DNA of 30,907 bases, taken from IMG/VR virus record IMGVR_UViG_3300042894_004312, positions 1 through 30,907 of that record. One strand, 5' to 3'. Below the pieces are notes generated by a model. The model did no database searches and was not told the DNA's origin. It saw only the letters and a program-made list of their open reading frames with translations. Below are positions 1 through 7,801 of this stretch, one piece after another. The position numbers and the translations under genes were made by a program. The stretch's first letter is position 1, and each line of letters begins with the position of its first letter. The DNA comes from a virus.

Positions 1-26
1 TCAACCAATGCTTCTTGTTCGTCCAT
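1..26 (-). CDS. Possible 5' end of a minus-strand gene cut by the window edge
   Basis: Read on the minus strand, an ATG at position 26 opens a frame (MDEQEALV) that runs off the left edge. It is preceded by an A-rich purine stretch (AGAAAAGA) a few bases upstream, which would suit an AT-rich Bacteroidota-type leader. The rest of the 27-101 interval has no other start, so this gene would be divergent from the plus-strand gene that starts at 102. Only about eight codons are visible, so no function can be given and the call could be chance. Confidence 0.35.
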
Positions 27-88
27 TCTTTTCTAATATAGTAATTATATTTAACTTAATCAACTTCACAAGTTTTACTATAATTCTA

Positions 89-96
89 TATTTATA
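89..96 (+). promoter_or_regulatory. TATTTATA box just upstream of the 73-residue gene
   Basis: An exact TATTTATA lies five bases before the ATG at 102. The same octamer on the sense strand precedes three minus-strand genes (starts 4941, 11486 and 18217), with a one-base variant before 27913. It may be a phage late-promoter core or an AT-rich translation leader. At five bases from the ATG a transcription start would leave almost no leader, so a translational role is as likely here. Confidence 0.25.
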
Positions 97-101
97 TCTG
101 T

Positions 102-323
102 ATGCCAATTGATATTACAATTAACGATATTTCAGGACAAACACCTTATGACATATATGTATGTGATACTGGTTCCACGTATTGTGTATATTCGGCTACC
201 ATAAATTATGGTGATTTACCATACACATTCCAAATCCCTGTGATTTATTTTAACAATACAAGTGTAAACTTAAAAATTGTTGATGACAATGAATGTGAAA
301 TAAATCAAATTTTAATTGTATAA
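102..323 (+). CDS. Small two-Cys protein, paralogue of the 98-residue protein at 11522-11818
   Basis: This 73-residue protein has no family I recognise. It aligns along its whole length with residues 1-72 of the 98-residue minus-strand protein at 11522-11818. Cysteines fall at identical positions 21 and 28 in both, in the pattern C-D-x5-C-V-Y, and both share a later block (L-[KR]-[IL]-V-D, then C). The predicted content is mostly beta-strand. Its TAA stop overlaps the ATG of the next gene by one base (TAATG), so it is probably translationally coupled to the 413-residue adhesin-like protein and may work with it. There is no signal peptide or membrane segment. A virion accessory, tip or chaperone role is inferred from context only. 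Confidence 0.75.
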   Translation: MPIDITINDISGQTPYDIYVCDTGSTYCVYSATINYGDLPYTFQIPVIYFNNTSVNLKIVDDNECEINQILIV

Positions 324-1564
324 TGGCACTTTGTTCCACGTTAACATATTGTATTTCCTCTGGTGGTAACCCATATGATGGGCAATATAGTTTAGTTGGG
401 ACATACAACGGATATGACTATTATTCAGGTGATTCTGTTTCATACTATATATATTTTTCTACTGGTAGTACTGTTTGGTGTTTATCAACAAGTTTAGGTG
501 GTACTTGTGAACAATTTGGACAAACAGGTTCTTTTACTGTATGTCCTGACTTGGATGAGGGGTTTTTTAGTTCGGGAAGTTGTCCTACCACAACAACCAC
601 AACAACTTCACCATGTGATACTTTTGATTTTGCGGCTATTTTTGATTGTATGGTTCCAACAACAACTACCACAACAACCATACCACCAACAACAACTACA
701 ACAACAACGATTCCATTCGATCCGTGTACTGGAGTATCAGTAAATGCTGCGATTACCGCATACACAACCACAACAACCACAATACCAGTAACAACTACAA
801 CAACTACTATAATTCGTCCTTGTAATTTTGATGGTTTAGCACAATTTAATTTGTTTGATGAATTTATGAGGTGTGGTAACGCAAAAAGATTTAGGGATTG
901 TATTACAGGATTTAATTATTACACAAATGAATTGATATATAATGAATCTGGTGAAACTTTAACACAAAATTATGTTTATAAAACAACAATAAATGGATTG
1001 TCAGCTTGTGTGACATTTATGGGATTAGTTGACAATATAAGTGGTGCTGATGATATTGTTATAGTTGAGACATTAGGTTTAGAAAGTGCGGGAGCTTGTC
1101 TTTCTTGTTTGCCAGACCCACCTCCACCGCCACCACCTTGTGATTGTTATGTTTTATTAGGGTTTAGTCCAGCAGGTGGAACATTCTCCATAATTGATTG
1201 TGATTCTAATCCAACGACATACTCTGTTGCAAGGGGTGCAACTGGTTACACCTGTTCTTTGGTATTACCGACTTTAATTTCAGGTAACGCAAGTGTTTAT
1301 ATAAATTCAGGTTCTTGTGATACCGTAGTTTGTGCACCTGAACCACCATCACCACCCGTACCTTGTACACCATACACATACCACGTTGCGAACACATCAC
1401 CTGTTGGCGGTTTAACATTTACTTTCACTGATTGTAATGGTGTAATTATAACTGGCGGACCTTTAGGACCTTATGATTCTGAAAATGTTTGTTCCACAAC
1501 ATTACCGATTGGCCCAACGCAATTAAGTATTGGGTTACTTGAACCACCAATACCATGTGTATAA
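323..1564 (+). CDS. Modular poly-Thr, Cys-rich adhesin-like virion protein
   Basis: The 413-residue product is built of recognisable modules. Residues 17-66 contain a Y-N-G-Y-x-Y-Y then W-C-L-S pattern that resembles residues 270-320 of the 594-residue protein at 4971-6755. Five pure Thr runs of 6-7 residues lie at 89-95, 113-119, 123-129, 148-153 and 157-162, separated by short Pro- or Cys-containing segments. A globular segment spans 167-262, followed by a poly-Pro hinge at 265-272. Two copies of an approximately 65-residue four-Cys module follow at 273-337 and 348-412. Related modules occur in two minus-strand fibre-type proteins. This makes a tail-fibre or adhesin role likely, but no catalytic motif is seen. 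It is coupled to the upstream 73-residue gene and converges on the resolvase gene. Confidence 0.8.
   Translation: MALCSTLTYCISSGGNPYDGQYSLVGTYNGYDYYSGDSVSYYIYFSTGSTVWCLSTSLGGTCEQFGQTGSFTVCPDLDEGFFSSGSCPTTTTTTTSPCDTFDFAAIFDCMVPTTTTTTTIPPTTTTTTTIPFDPCTGVSVNAAITAYTTTTTTIPVTTTTTTIIRPCNFDGLAQFNLFDEFMRCGNAKRFRDCITGFNYYTNELIYNESGETLTQNYVYKTTINGLSACVTFMGLVDNISGADDIVIVETLGLESAGACLSCLPDPPPPPPPCDCYVLLGFSPAGGTFSIIDCDSNPTTYSVARGATGYTCSLVLPTLISGNASVYINSGSCDTVVCAPEPPSPPVPCTPYTYHVANTSPVGGLTFTFTDCNGVIITGGPLGPYDSENVCSTTLPIGPTQLSIGLLEPPIPCV
587..808 (+). repeat. Five poly-Thr coding tracts (ACN repeats)
   Basis: Five runs of six or seven Thr codons occur in 222 bases. The codons are a mixture of ACA, ACC, ACT and ACG, so this is not a pure trinucleotide microsatellite, and the homopolymer appears to be kept at the protein level. 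The runs are separated by spacers that begin with Ile-Pro or Ser-Pro. Similar tracts are found in the genes at 2269-4941 and 4971-6755. Confidence 0.9.
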
Positions 1565-1566
1565 AA

Positions 1567-1592
1567 AAATATCGTCTAAAAAGACGATATTT
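1567..1592. terminator. Hairpin terminator between converging genes
   Basis: A perfect 10-base-pair stem (AAATATCGTC at 1567-1576 with GACGATATTT at 1583-1592) encloses a six-base A/T loop. It lies 2 bases after the stop of the plus-strand 413-residue gene and 26 bases beyond the stop of the minus-strand resolvase gene. Read on the minus strand, the stem is continued by a T run (plus-strand A's at 1563-1569), so it should end the minus-strand block well. It is weaker for the plus strand, where only TTT follows. A second, smaller pairing (TATCG 1598-1602 with CGATA 1613-1617) follows. Confidence 0.75.
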
Positions 1593-1617
1593 CAAATTAT
1601 CGGTATTTCAAACGATA

Positions 1618-2220
1618 TTATTTCCAAATTTCTTTACTTCTCATATAACCTAAAACACAAGTATACGCATCTGTTTGATCGAAATTTTCTTTTTTTAGTG
1701 TGTTATTTCTTGTATATTGCCAATTGATTTGTGGTTCTTTTTTAGCAACTTTTTCCCAAATTAACATTTTTTTATCAATGTCTTTAGGTAAACCACCGAA
1801 TAAAACAAATTTACCTTTATCGTTTTCTCTAACTAAATCAGGCCAAGCAAATTTTCTTGCGTTATATGTAGATATGAATTCAGGTACAATTCCCAAAATA
1901 TTATATATCTCTTTGAAAACAAAACTATTAAACCTTAAAAGTGTTTGTATTGTGTATACATTATTTGAATTTAGTAATGGCTCTTCTATCACCACTTTTA
2001 CAATACCTAAATTTACATACTCCCTTAACTTTTCTCCTACGATTTCTGATTTAAGTATTAACTCTTTCAATTTATCATCATCTTTACTTTTAGGTCTTGG
2101 TGAAATATGTGTCAACTCTAATAGTTCTTGTGATTGAATGTCAAATAATGCCCACCCAATGGTTTTGGTGGATATATCAAGTCCCAAAATTTTTGGGGTA
2201 TTTTTAATAGTTTTAGCCAT
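1618..2220 (-). CDS. ruvC: RuvC-like Holliday junction resolvase
   Basis: The 200-residue product starts its RNase H-like fold with LGLDIS (Asp15) followed by S-T-K-T-I-G-W. It has a V-V-I-E-E-P segment (Glu79/Glu80) after the second helix and a C-terminal D-Q-T-D-A-Y block (Asp181, Asp184). This is the order and spacing of the acidic metal-binding residues of RuvC-family resolvases, and the length is close to theirs. In phages such enzymes resolve recombination and replication branches before DNA packaging. Here the gene is the last of the minus-strand block, 48 bases downstream of a fibre-type gene, and it ends at a strong hairpin. There is no Shine-Dalgarno sequence, only an AT-rich leader ending in TATAAG. 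A role in another RNase H-fold nuclease pathway is possible but less likely. Confidence 0.85.
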   Translation of the reverse strand: MAKTIKNTPKILGLDISTKTIGWALFDIQSQELLELTHISPRPKSKDDDKLKELILKSEIVGEKLREYVNLGIVKVVIEEPLLNSNNVYTIQTLLRFNSFVFKEIYNILGIVPEFISTYNARKFAWPDLVRENDKGKFVLFGGLPKDIDKKMLIWEKVAKKEPQINWQYTRNNTLKKENFDQTDAYTCVLGYMRSKEIWK

Positions 2221-2268
2221 CTTATAACTTTTAATTAGATAATAATTTATTATTAAAAAAATTAAAGG

Positions 2269-4941
2269 TTATATATCTAATTTGATTACATACTGTTGGA
2301 TGCCTTGTCTTAATGTTGGTGATTGTAGTTTTGACATAACCAATATATCTCTTTCATTATCAAGTAGGGCTATTTCAGTAACATACGATTTGGAACCTGG
2401 TGTCCAAGATGGATTTGTTGATACTTGAAACTCGCTTGAGCTCAAATTTATCTTATATTTCATTTCGTAAATTGTTGCCTGTATGTCTGTTTCTAATGAA
2501 CCATAAAAATAATACTCATCACCAAAATTAAGTGAGTTACCTGTTGTACTACCTGATGGTATTTCAATGTAATTGTTCAAGTTATAAAAGGGTGCACCGT
2601 TATAGTTTTCTTCAGAAATAACAAAAGTTGTTCCAGTTAATGCATCTTGTGTTATAAACCCATATATTGTACTACCCGTTAGTAAATAAGTAAAATCAAT
2701 TTCTCTCCATTGTGTTGGATCAGGTCTTTGTCCTGTTGTTACCTTTTGTGCGAGTATTTGGAATGTGTCTCCAAAATATCCTTGTGGTATATCACATAGT
2801 GGACAAGGTGCTGCAGTAGTTGTTGTTGTTATTGTACAACCTGTACATTCCTCAACCAAATCAACTATTGCATCACCACTAACTGTTATTCCCACTGAAG
2901 AACAAATATATGTATTTGAATTTGCGGACAATATAAATGGTGAGGTTTTTTCTTCATCACAACATGGTTCAAATTCTAAAATTACATTCTCTGTTAAACC
3001 ACTATTTGCAACAAAATAACTTCCACAGAAAGGAGGTACGGTTGTTGTGGTAGTGGTTGATGGGTAAACGAATGGTTGTATTAAACATCCGAACTCACTT
3101 CCAAATCTAACTGCAACATTTTTAGATGTGTCAGGATTACAATCATTATTATTTCCTAATATTTTACTGTAGTAATTACAATGTAATGAATTAGTAAAAC
3201 AATAATCATTACCAAACCTATAAGTAACATACATAGTTTGATTACTTCCTGTCAAAATACCATTTGCAGATGTTGTTGTATCACAAGTATTTGGTGTTAA
3301 TAGTGAAATTTGTGGTGCAGGAAGTGTCCAATTACGATTTGATTTATAGGACATAGCAGCAATGATTTCCTCATCATCAATTACAATCATTTGACTATCA
3401 GGGAACACTTTACCTACTCTACTTGGGTATCCATCTGTATTTGGATTTGTGTCCCAAAGATGATAGTATCTAATACCAGGTTGATTCATACCTGTATTTT
3501 TACTTGACTGTATATAGTATGGTTGAAATAAATTCAAATTCTCAAACCCTGGAGGATCCACCCAGAAAGTTTCACCATTACAACAATCAGGATTCTTATG
3601 CCACATTAACCAAGGAATGTGTATTTTGAAATTCCTTGCTTGTCCTGTGGTATCTTGCGGATTCGTAGGATTGTATGGCTCTAAAGCGAATTTTTCACCG
3701 TAGAAGAAATCAATTGTTTGATTTGTGTAGTGAATAATTGCGATAGCTTTTTGTTCTTCAGGTGTTACTGTTATTTTCTCATCAAATGAATTATAGTAAA
3801 ATACGGAACTAGTATCTGTCTGTCCTAAACTTGAATTATATCCTAAATATTCTTTAGTTCCTATATAATTTATTGAGCCAAATTTGTCATACCCGTTATA
3901 AACTGTTGGTATCAAACCAGCAGGATTTTCAGTCCAAGGAATATTCATATTCCAAACTTTTACATCAAATTGATCAGTATCACAAATTGATTCAAAATCA
4001 ATAACTTGTTCATTCCAATGTTCCATTGGTGTAATACTATCGTATATTTGTGTCATATTTCGTGGATAGAACAAAACTCTTGAATAACAAGTAAGTCCCA
4101 TACAAGAATAGTCTGGTGTATTTCTATCAACCGTAATCGTATCTTGACAAACATCTATAACCCTATATGTAAGCATTGTTGTGCAGCTACTCATCGGCAT
4201 AAAACATTCTGGCGGAGGAGGTAGTGGACACTGTGGGCTTGGTGTTGGTGTCAGACACGGTGTTTGTGATGGTGTTGGTGTAGGTGTTGGGGTAGCACAA
4301 GAAAGACCTGGTGTTAATGTAGTGGTAGATGTCGTTGTTGTTGTTCCTGTTGGTGATGGTGTAGGAGTCGGTAAATTTATACACTCACAATTATTATCTG
4401 CAGTTCCATCAAAGAAAATTGTCACAATATCACCTATTTGTGGTGTATAACTACTTGTGTAATTACAACCAGAATATATAAGTGAAATGGTTTTTGAACC
4501 ATTAAGTGTTGACATATCAACAATATAGTTTGAGCTTAAAACATACTTGTTATCTACTAAAACATCCCAATTAATTGTTGTTGCAGTTGTGACACCACCA
4601 AAAAATCCTCTTAAAGGTGCTCTATTAAATACAGATTCCACTTGTGAATCCATAAATGGTATACCATAAGTATTACCTTGATTTGAGTCGGCATAATATG
4701 GGTATTTAACGTACTGTCTGTTTGATTGGGGTACACCTGCCGTATTTTGGCTGTTGAACCCAGGTTCTAAAACAAAACTATTTGCTTGATTATATGATGT
4801 TGGAAGTTTATTATACGATATTTCACTGTCTCCAATTTGGAAATAGGCAATATTAAATTTTCCTTGTGATAGTTTTTGCCTACCGACATCGGTGATTCTA
4901 GTGTTTACTAAACCAGACGTATTTTTAATTATGTATGCCAT
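2269..4941 (-). CDS. Large modular tail-fibre or virion surface protein with Pro-Thr and Cys-module insertions
   Basis: The product has 890 residues. The N-terminal block (about 1-45; a G-L-V-N-T-R-I-T-D motif, then G-R-x-K-L-S-Q-G and F-Q-I-G-D-S-E) looks like a virion-anchoring domain. Residues 190-247 form a low-complexity linker rich in Pro, Thr and Ser with scattered Cys. A large central domain runs from about 250 to 625. Residues 628-712 carry a four-Cys module flanked on both sides by poly-Thr (629-634 and 705-709). A C-terminal domain follows at about 715-890. There is no catalytic motif. Its position after the 594-residue gene, with a 29-base gap, suggests it is co-expressed with the other fibre genes. 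The exact role (fibre, baseplate spike decoration or adhesin) cannot be told from the sequence. Confidence 0.8.
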   Translation of the reverse strand: MAYIIKNTSGLVNTRITDVGRQKLSQGKFNIAYFQIGDSEISYNKLPTSYNQANSFVLEPGFNSQNTAGVPQSNRQYVKYPYYADSNQGNTYGIPFMDSQVESVFNRAPLRGFFGGVTTATTINWDVLVDNKYVLSSNYIVDMSTLNGSKTISLIYSGCNYTSSYTPQIGDIVTIFFDGTADNNCECINLPTPTPSPTGTTTTTSTTTLTPGLSCATPTPTPTPSQTPCLTPTPSPQCPLPPPPECFMPMSSCTTMLTYRVIDVCQDTITVDRNTPDYSCMGLTCYSRVLFYPRNMTQIYDSITPMEHWNEQVIDFESICDTDQFDVKVWNMNIPWTENPAGLIPTVYNGYDKFGSINYIGTKEYLGYNSSLGQTDTSSVFYYNSFDEKITVTPEEQKAIAIIHYTNQTIDFFYGEKFALEPYNPTNPQDTTGQARNFKIHIPWLMWHKNPDCCNGETFWVDPPGFENLNLFQPYYIQSSKNTGMNQPGIRYYHLWDTNPNTDGYPSRVGKVFPDSQMIVIDDEEIIAAMSYKSNRNWTLPAPQISLLTPNTCDTTTSANGILTGSNQTMYVTYRFGNDYCFTNSLHCNYYSKILGNNNDCNPDTSKNVAVRFGSEFGCLIQPFVYPSTTTTTTVPPFCGSYFVANSGLTENVILEFEPCCDEEKTSPFILSANSNTYICSSVGITVSGDAIVDLVEECTGCTITTTTTAAPCPLCDIPQGYFGDTFQILAQKVTTGQRPDPTQWREIDFTYLLTGSTIYGFITQDALTGTTFVISEENYNGAPFYNLNNYIEIPSGSTTGNSLNFGDEYYFYGSLETDIQATIYEMKYKINLSSSEFQVSTNPSWTPGSKSYVTEIALLDNERDILVMSKLQSPTLRQGIQQYVIKLDI
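2806..3060 (-). repeat. Cys-module cassette bounded by two poly-Thr tracts
   Basis: Residues 628-712 of the 890-residue protein consist of a six-Thr run, Val-Pro-Pro, an approximately 65-residue Cys module, a five-Thr run and Ala-Ala-Pro. The module resembles residues 81-141 of the 594-residue protein and residues 273-337 and 348-412 of the 413-residue protein: an aromatic-rich start, a Cys mid-way (DC or CC), a C-S pair about 15-20 residues later, and a terminal Cys-containing turn. Confidence 0.6.
4201..4374 (-). repeat. Pro-Thr-Ser low-complexity linker
   Basis: Residues 190-247 of the 890-residue protein are dominated by alternating Pro-Thr and Pro-Ser dipeptides, a Thr run interrupted by one Ser (199-208), and several Cys residues. 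The composition resembles mucin-like or hinge linkers. On the plus strand this reads as GGTGTT-type repeats, which produce spurious Gly/Val-rich frames. Confidence 0.85.
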
Positions 4942-4947
4942 TTAATT

Positions 4948-4955
4948 TATAAATA
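4948..4955 (-). promoter_or_regulatory. TATTTATA box before the 890-residue gene
   Basis: The sense-strand octamer TATTTATA ends six bases before the ATG at 4941, in the 29-base gap after the upstream gene. It is one of a set of such boxes in front of genes in this window. It could be a promoter core or simply an AT-rich leader that helps translation start. Confidence 0.25.
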
Positions 4956-4970
4956 TTATAATTCTTATTA

Positions 4971-6755
4971 TTAAACTTTTGTATTAACTATTTGTACTGG
5001 ATTTATTACTTGTACTGGACAACATTCACAATTTACAGTGTTTGCACCTGTTTGAATGTAGAACGTATATGTCCCTGTTGAGCCTTGACAATACCCTGTA
5101 TATATAGGACTAACCAAGTCTGTGAATGTTCCTGTTATTATTTGCCCACCCGAAATTGTTAAATTTTTGAAGTACGTTTTTGTTTGTTGGTTTTCAGGGA
5201 CTACGGAGTTTGAGCAAGGTAGGTTCAATAGGTTTACATTATTACTTGTTGCCTGTAATGTCATTCCACCTAAACCACCATTAAAGGTAAATGTATTTGA
5301 ATACGTAGGTGCTGCCAACGTATCAGGGTGATATTTAAGTGTGCTTACTTGTGTAACCGTAAACGCTATTTGTTCTGTTGTTGGTAGATTAGATGAAGGT
5401 GTTATTTGGAATGTATTTGTACTAGTGTTTAGTGTTAAAGTTATTGAGTATTGTGGTGGTTGTGTCGCACTAACTAAAACCAACTGTGGTGTTGATATTA
5501 CATTATTTGAATCTTGTATAATGACAGTATATGATCCTTGCCCAAGATTTGGGAATGCAGGGTTTGGTGAATACGTAACACCATTGTCTATTGAATATTG
5601 GTATGGTGGTGTTCCTCCTAATCCTTGTATTACAATACTACCCTTACCATTACAAAGTATGTTATTTACAGTAACTATAGCCTCAACTGTGTTTCCACTA
5701 CAAGTTCCTGAAGTAACGGTAAAGTCAATTATTTGTGCATTACCCAAAACTTGCCATCCAGCAAATGGAGGTATTGCAGGGTTATTATTTATTATTTGTC
5801 CTGTAATTGGTGTTGATCCTGACAATAACCATTGATTTGTGTTTCCTGTAACCCAAGATATTGTGTATGCTAAATCGTCTGACACCCAATAAGGATAACC
5901 GTTAGTATATCCACTATATTCAAATTGAATTTGTTCTATTGTATTTGGTATGTCAGGATCACTACTTCTTAATGTTAATGAACCACATATGTCACCATAA
6001 GTAGGTAAAGGTTTGATTGTTGTAGTAGTTGTTGTGGTAGTTGTTGTTGCAGTTAAAACACAAACAGTTTTAACAACAAAATCACCATAAAAATCGGTAA
6101 CTAATGCCTCATAACTACCCATATCTAAATTTGTTAATAAAGGTGCAACACTTCCAGTGTCCCAAACAATATCATAAGGTGGTGTTCCACCTGTAATTAC
6201 AAGAGTAACGGCACCATCAAAAGAATTTTCTGTGGACGGTTGTATTGAGAAACATCTAACGTCCATAGGGAATATGGTAATTACGTCACATTCATTTCTT
6301 GGTGCGATTGTTATAATTTCACCATTAGATGGACATTCACCGCTAATACAATTTCCATTATTTGTGACAACAATAACATCTTCTGAATCAAAATATGGGA
6401 CTACTTTACTACAAACGGTAGTTGTAACACCAGTTGGTAAATAAACCTCAAGTGCGTTATCATCACAATCTATATAATAAACAAGTGTTGGGTTTATCAA
6501 TCTAAAGGAGTAACAAACACAATCACTACATTCACAAGTTCCTGTTGTATTTTCTATTATTGCATATTCTTCAGAACAATCTATATCCCCCAAATATTTA
6601 ACGAAAAAACATTTTTCGTCACCCGAATAATTTGGTACCGACATTTCCAAAACAACATAATTATCCACATAACCACTTAAAAAGGTTTCAAAACTTGTAA
6701 ACGGTGCAATACCACCATCACAAGGATACAATTTGTAACAATCAACAGTTGTCAT
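4971..6755 (-). CDS. Adhesin-like virion protein with SprB-type repeats and a poly-Thr linker
   Basis: The 594-residue product begins with a Cys-containing domain (1-77), then a four-Cys module (81-141) related to those in the 413- and 890-residue proteins. An SprB-like Ig-type repeat lies at about 174-230 (V-I-T-G-G-T-P-P-Y, then G-S-Y-E-A-L-V-T-D). A ten-Thr linker (237-246) precedes a Y-N-G-type domain at about 253-345, recognisable by G-Y-P-Y-W and W-L-L-S. A second SprB-like repeat follows at about 358-430 (G-L-G-G-T-P-P-Y, then G-S-Y-T-V-I-I-Q-D), with a C-terminal region ending in a Cys cluster (575-579). SprB repeats are known from Bacteroidota surface and gliding adhesins. Context between a glycosyltransferase and another fibre-type gene supports a receptor-contact role. 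No enzymatic residues are visible. Confidence 0.8.
   Translation of the reverse strand: MTTVDCYKLYPCDGGIAPFTSFETFLSGYVDNYVVLEMSVPNYSGDEKCFFVKYLGDIDCSEEYAIIENTTGTCECSDCVCYSFRLINPTLVYYIDCDDNALEVYLPTGVTTTVCSKVVPYFDSEDVIVVTNNGNCISGECPSNGEIITIAPRNECDVITIFPMDVRCFSIQPSTENSFDGAVTLVITGGTPPYDIVWDTGSVAPLLTNLDMGSYEALVTDFYGDFVVKTVCVLTATTTTTTTTTTIKPLPTYGDICGSLTLRSSDPDIPNTIEQIQFEYSGYTNGYPYWVSDDLAYTISWVTGNTNQWLLSGSTPITGQIINNNPAIPPFAGWQVLGNAQIIDFTVTSGTCSGNTVEAIVTVNNILCNGKGSIVIQGLGGTPPYQYSIDNGVTYSPNPAFPNLGQGSYTVIIQDSNNVISTPQLVLVSATQPPQYSITLTLNTSTNTFQITPSSNLPTTEQIAFTVTQVSTLKYHPDTLAAPTYSNTFTFNGGLGGMTLQATSNNVNLLNLPCSNSVVPENQQTKTYFKNLTISGGQIITGTFTDLVSPIYTGYCQGSTGTYTFYIQTGANTVNCECCPVQVINPVQIVNTKV
6018..6047 (-). 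repeat. Ten-residue poly-Thr linker
   Basis: Residues 237-246 of the 594-residue protein are ten consecutive Thr codons of mixed ACA/ACC/ACT use. They join an SprB-like repeat to the following Y-N-G-type domain. Confidence 0.9.
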
Positions 6756-6767
6756 ATTAATAAATAA

Positions 6768-7748
6768 TTACTTTCGTGTTTTTTCTATAAAAGATTTCAT
6801 AACCTCAATATATTTTATTGTTGTACTATTTTCATCAACATAATCAAAACAATTTTCATCTTGTCTTAACTTTTCAATTGGGTCGACATTTATATAATCA
6901 CCTTTATAAAACTTTGTTTTTTTAAGGTTATCTGTAACTCCCGCCATATGAAGTATGTTTTTACTTTCATATCTATTTAAGTTGTCAGTTGCCCAAGAAA
7001 AATCAAGCTCATCTGTTATTATAGTTTTATATTCAAACTTCCATAAGTTCCATAAAACAGACCACATTTCTGCAGTCCAAAATTGTATTTGCCCTGGATT
7101 GATTGGGAATCTTCTTTGATAATCCAACATTTGATTATAGAGTGGTGTACAATCTTTATATACTTTATCCCAAAATTTGTAATCAGTATTTTTTATAATG
7201 TACTGTCCCCCACCAGAATTTTCTTGATTCTCTTTTATTTTTTCAACATCAATTCCAACAACATCAGCCATTTCTTTTAATAATTGTCCTTTTTCTGATG
7301 ACGGATGTTTAAATTCATATCTTTTACAACAATCCATTATGTAGTTATAACCAATGTATCCAATGGTATCTGATAAATAACAAACATCATCTGATAATAA
7401 ATTTTCAAAATTTGGTAATTCTCTAAAAATAATATCAGCATCATGTAGGAAAAAACACTCACCATATTGAGGAAAATTCTCAAGCCATTTTGATATTAAA
7501 TATGGTTTGATACTTGGTATATATGTTTTATTATCTCTTTCGTCTTTATAAAAATGAACATTAATCCCTAACTTTATTAAGTCTACACCACCATCTGATG
7601 GTTCAGTTGTGTTATGAACAATAGCTAAAATAACGTGAATCTGTTCTGGGTTAATTCCTTTTTCAATAAAATTGTGTACATACAATTTAATTTGCCAGTG
7701 AAAATAAGGAACATCAGGTTGTGCTGTAACAAAAACAATATCTTTCAT
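6768..7748 (-). CDS. GT-A-type glycosyltransferase with a DxD motif
   Basis: The 326-residue product starts with a buried strand (I-V-F-V-T-A-Q) and F-H-W-Q. It reaches L-H-D-A-D-I-I-F with the DxD at 103-105, which binds the metal and nucleotide-sugar phosphate in GT-A enzymes. Downstream come S-G-G-G-Q-Y-I-I-K (178-186), F-W-T-A-E-M-W (223-229) and a late His in I-L-H-M-A-G (267). The order of these motifs recalls the peptidyl-serine/hydroxyproline glycosyltransferase group (SGT/HPAT-like). That finer placement is from motif resemblance only. There is no signal peptide or membrane helix, so it acts in the infected-cell cytoplasm. It sits within the fibre operon next to Thr-rich proteins, which makes virion-protein O-glycosylation a reasonable guess. 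Modifying host glycans or phage DNA remains possible. Confidence 0.75.
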   Translation of the reverse strand: MKDIVFVTAQPDVPYFHWQIKLYVHNFIEKGINPEQIHVILAIVHNTTEPSDGGVDLIKLGINVHFYKDERDNKTYIPSIKPYLISKWLENFPQYGECFFLHDADIIFRELPNFENLLSDDVCYLSDTIGYIGYNYIMDCCKRYEFKHPSSEKGQLLKEMADVVGIDVEKIKENQENSGGGQYIIKNTDYKFWDKVYKDCTPLYNQMLDYQRRFPINPGQIQFWTAEMWSVLWNLWKFEYKTIITDELDFSWATDNLNRYESKNILHMAGVTDNLKKTKFYKGDYINVDPIEKLRQDENCFDYVDENSTTIKYIEVMKSFIEKTRK

Positions 7749-7801
7749 AATTGAAAGTATATTTCAAATGTGAAAAAAGTGAATTACTGTAAAATTCTAA
7801 T

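Noticed and set aside
445-780. Minus-strand open frame with long poly-Val runs
   Set aside because: It is the antisense of the poly-Thr codons in the 413-residue gene; the Val runs have no other cause.
587-808. Phase-variable microsatellite in the poly-Thr tracts
   Set aside because: Codons are mixed and the repeat unit is a triplet, so slippage would not shift the frame.
2240-2255. Hairpin TAATAA/TTATTA between the resolvase gene and the 890-residue gene
   Set aside because: The stem is only A-T pairs and would be very weak; it fits the base composition of the gap.
4181-4450. Plus-strand Gly/Val-rich open frame
   Set aside because: It is the shadow of the Pro-Thr linker of the 890-residue gene on the other strand.
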